This document shows positions 63,291-64,000 of a stretch of 64,000 nucleotides of DNA, piece by piece. Origin of the DNA: Oxalobacteraceae bacterium UBA6018 (GTDB lineage: Bacteria > Pseudomonadota > Gammaproteobacteria > Burkholderiales > Burkholderiaceae_D). The first letter of the stretch is position 1, and every line of letters starts with the position of its first letter. The notes under the pieces are model-generated. The model was not told the DNA's origin and did not search any database. It saw only the letters and a list, made by a program, of their open reading frames with translations. The position numbers were made by a program, and so were the translations under genes. The stretch spans positions 1-64,000 of the forward strand of contig DIZW01000024.1 of assembly GCA_002428015.1 (NCBI GenBank), in the 5' to 3' direction.

Positions 63291-63292
63291 CG

Positions 63293-63631
63293 TTAGCGCC
63301 CCGGTGGCCGGCCAGGCTTGCCAAGCGGTTCGAGGTCGAGATTCAGACTTTTCAGCGCTGCCATCATCGCGGCGCGGCTGTCGCGCTCGACGGCACAGGC
63401 CGGATTGGCTTTGAGCTGCTCGAACTTGTCGACCACCACGGCGCCGTGCTTGTCGATCAAGTCCGCCGCCATCGTCATGCGGTCCATCGCGCGCATCGCG
63501 GTCTCAAGGATCAAAAGCCCGGCTTGGTCGTCGATATCGTACTCGCCCATGAGCTTTTTCCACCATGAGCGGGCCGCCGGGGAGAGCCCAGCAGGTGTTT
63601 TGGTGTCATTTTTCAAAGCAAATCCTTCCAT
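63293..63631 (-). CDS. P27-family phage terminase small subunit
   Basis: A 112-residue protein: KTPAGLSPAARSWWKKLMGE, then YDIDDQAGLLILETAMRAMD and LKSLNLDLEPLGKPGRPPGR, the usual layout of P27-type small terminase subunits that bind packaging sites. The frame can start at ATG 63631, but a TTG at 63616 follows GGAAGGA at good spacing and would give LKNDTKTPAG, closer to relatives. No large terminase gene follows, so the packaging module is incomplete in this region. Confidence 0.75.
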   Translation of the reverse strand: MEGFALKNDTKTPAGLSPAARSWWKKLMGEYDIDDQAGLLILETAMRAMDRMTMAADLIDKHGAVVVDKFEQLKANPACAVERDSRAAMMAALKSLNLDLEPLGKPGRPPGR

Positions 63632-63679
63632 TCATAAAAATTTGGCTGCACAGCCGGTCTTTAGCCCTTCAAGCCTGAA

Positions 63680-63699
63680 GGATTTGAACCCCATACCCC
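63680..63699. repeat. Second copy of a 20-bp direct repeat (first at 62734-62753)
   Basis: GGATTTGAACCCCATACCCC differs at one base from the copy at 62734. Together they bracket the P27 gene and its neighbour (about 950 bp). The sequence looks like a tRNA T-arm region but no tRNA folds around either copy. Confidence 0.6.
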
Positions 63700-63770
63700 A
63701 TCGGCAATGGCTCCCAGCGCCGTCAGGAAGGCCGCCACGGCGCGAACAGCACAGTGTTGGCACGTCCGCA

Positions 63771-64000
63771 TCACTCATCCGTTGCGCAGCTTGGGCGCCT
63801 CATCCCATCGATCAGGCGCTTCGTCGCATCGGCCGCGTGCGCGCCGTCGCGGCTGTGTCCGGCCAGTGCCGCCGCCGTCTGGCGCAATGCATCGCGTACG
63901 TGCGGCTCCAGGTCATGCGCCGTCTCAGCTTCATGGAAGATCAACGAAGCGAGTGCGTCGGAGTTGACCACCTCAAGTGCGGGGGCGCGAGCCTGCGCCA
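63771..64000 (-). CDS. Phage-type small protein, possibly partial at the window edge
   Basis: At least 66 residues with a conserved-looking helix pattern (ALASLIFHEAETAHDLEPHV, then ALRQTAAALAGHSRD). A GTG at 63971 is a possible start, but the frame is open to base 64000, so the gene may begin outside the window. No family recognised. Confidence 0.45.
   Translation of the reverse strand, partial: AQARAPALEVVNSDALASLIFHEAETAHDLEPHVRDALRQTAAALAGHSRDGAHAADATKRLIDGMRRPSCATDE

Noticed and set aside
63676..63710. Possible tRNA T-arm (GGGTTCAAATCC on the minus strand)
   Set aside because: Flanking bases do not form T, anticodon or acceptor stems, so no tRNA is supported.

Overview
The window looks like a chromosome segment of a GC-rich betaproteobacterium, most likely Oxalobacteraceae (Massilia/Telluria/Duganella type). 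This is inferred from the gene mix: two TonB-dependent-receptor polysaccharide loci, a nos denitrification operon, a PEP-CTERM protein behind a sigma-54-like promoter, and a flavin-dependent halogenase inside a glycan locus. No rRNA or complete tRNA gene was seen.

Layout. 1-2226: the end of a chemoreceptor gene, two tandem TonB C-terminal-domain proteins, two copies of a dispersed hairpin repeat and a DUF3147 membrane protein. 2367-18722: a probable dextran (alpha-1,6-glucan) locus with a divergent LacI regulator, TonB receptor, flavin-dependent halogenase, GH66 lipoprotein, a complete sugar ABC importer, a FucP-type MFS transporter, a six-hairpin glycosidase and an IS630-like HTH remnant. 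A 16-bp operator-like sequence occurs, inverted, before both the receptor and the MFS gene. 18582-24853: an OafA-type acyltransferase with an SGNH domain, a small protein, an outer-membrane barrel and an M16 protease.

24898-37087: a second glycan locus with a GPH-like MFS transporter, LacI regulator, TonB receptor, frameshifted BNR_4 protein, GH105, GH35 and DUF2264 enzymes. The set fits stepwise removal of uronic acid and galactose from a plant glycan such as arabinogalactan or rhamnogalacturonan. Two matching palindromes in the LacI/receptor gap are probable operators. 37084-46195 (minus strand): nosZ-nosR-nosD-nosF-nosY-nosL, a small cytochrome c and an ApbE flavin transferase, i.e. nitrous oxide respiration with its copper and flavin maturation genes.

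46196-54876: small membrane and hypothetical genes separated by hairpin repeats, the PEP-CTERM protein, a diguanylate cyclase, and a divergent pair made of a leucine-rich-repeat/zinc-ribbon protein and a Sel1-repeat protein. 55357-64000: the left end of an integrated, probably decaying prophage or island. It begins at a 50-nt 3' fragment of tRNA-His with its own terminator, followed by a tyrosine integrase, HigBA-like toxin-antitoxin genes, Rha/KilA-N phage regulators, a minus-strand run of small overlapping genes, a degraded ParB-like gene and a P27-type terminase small subunit with no large subunit next to it. The right end lies outside the window.
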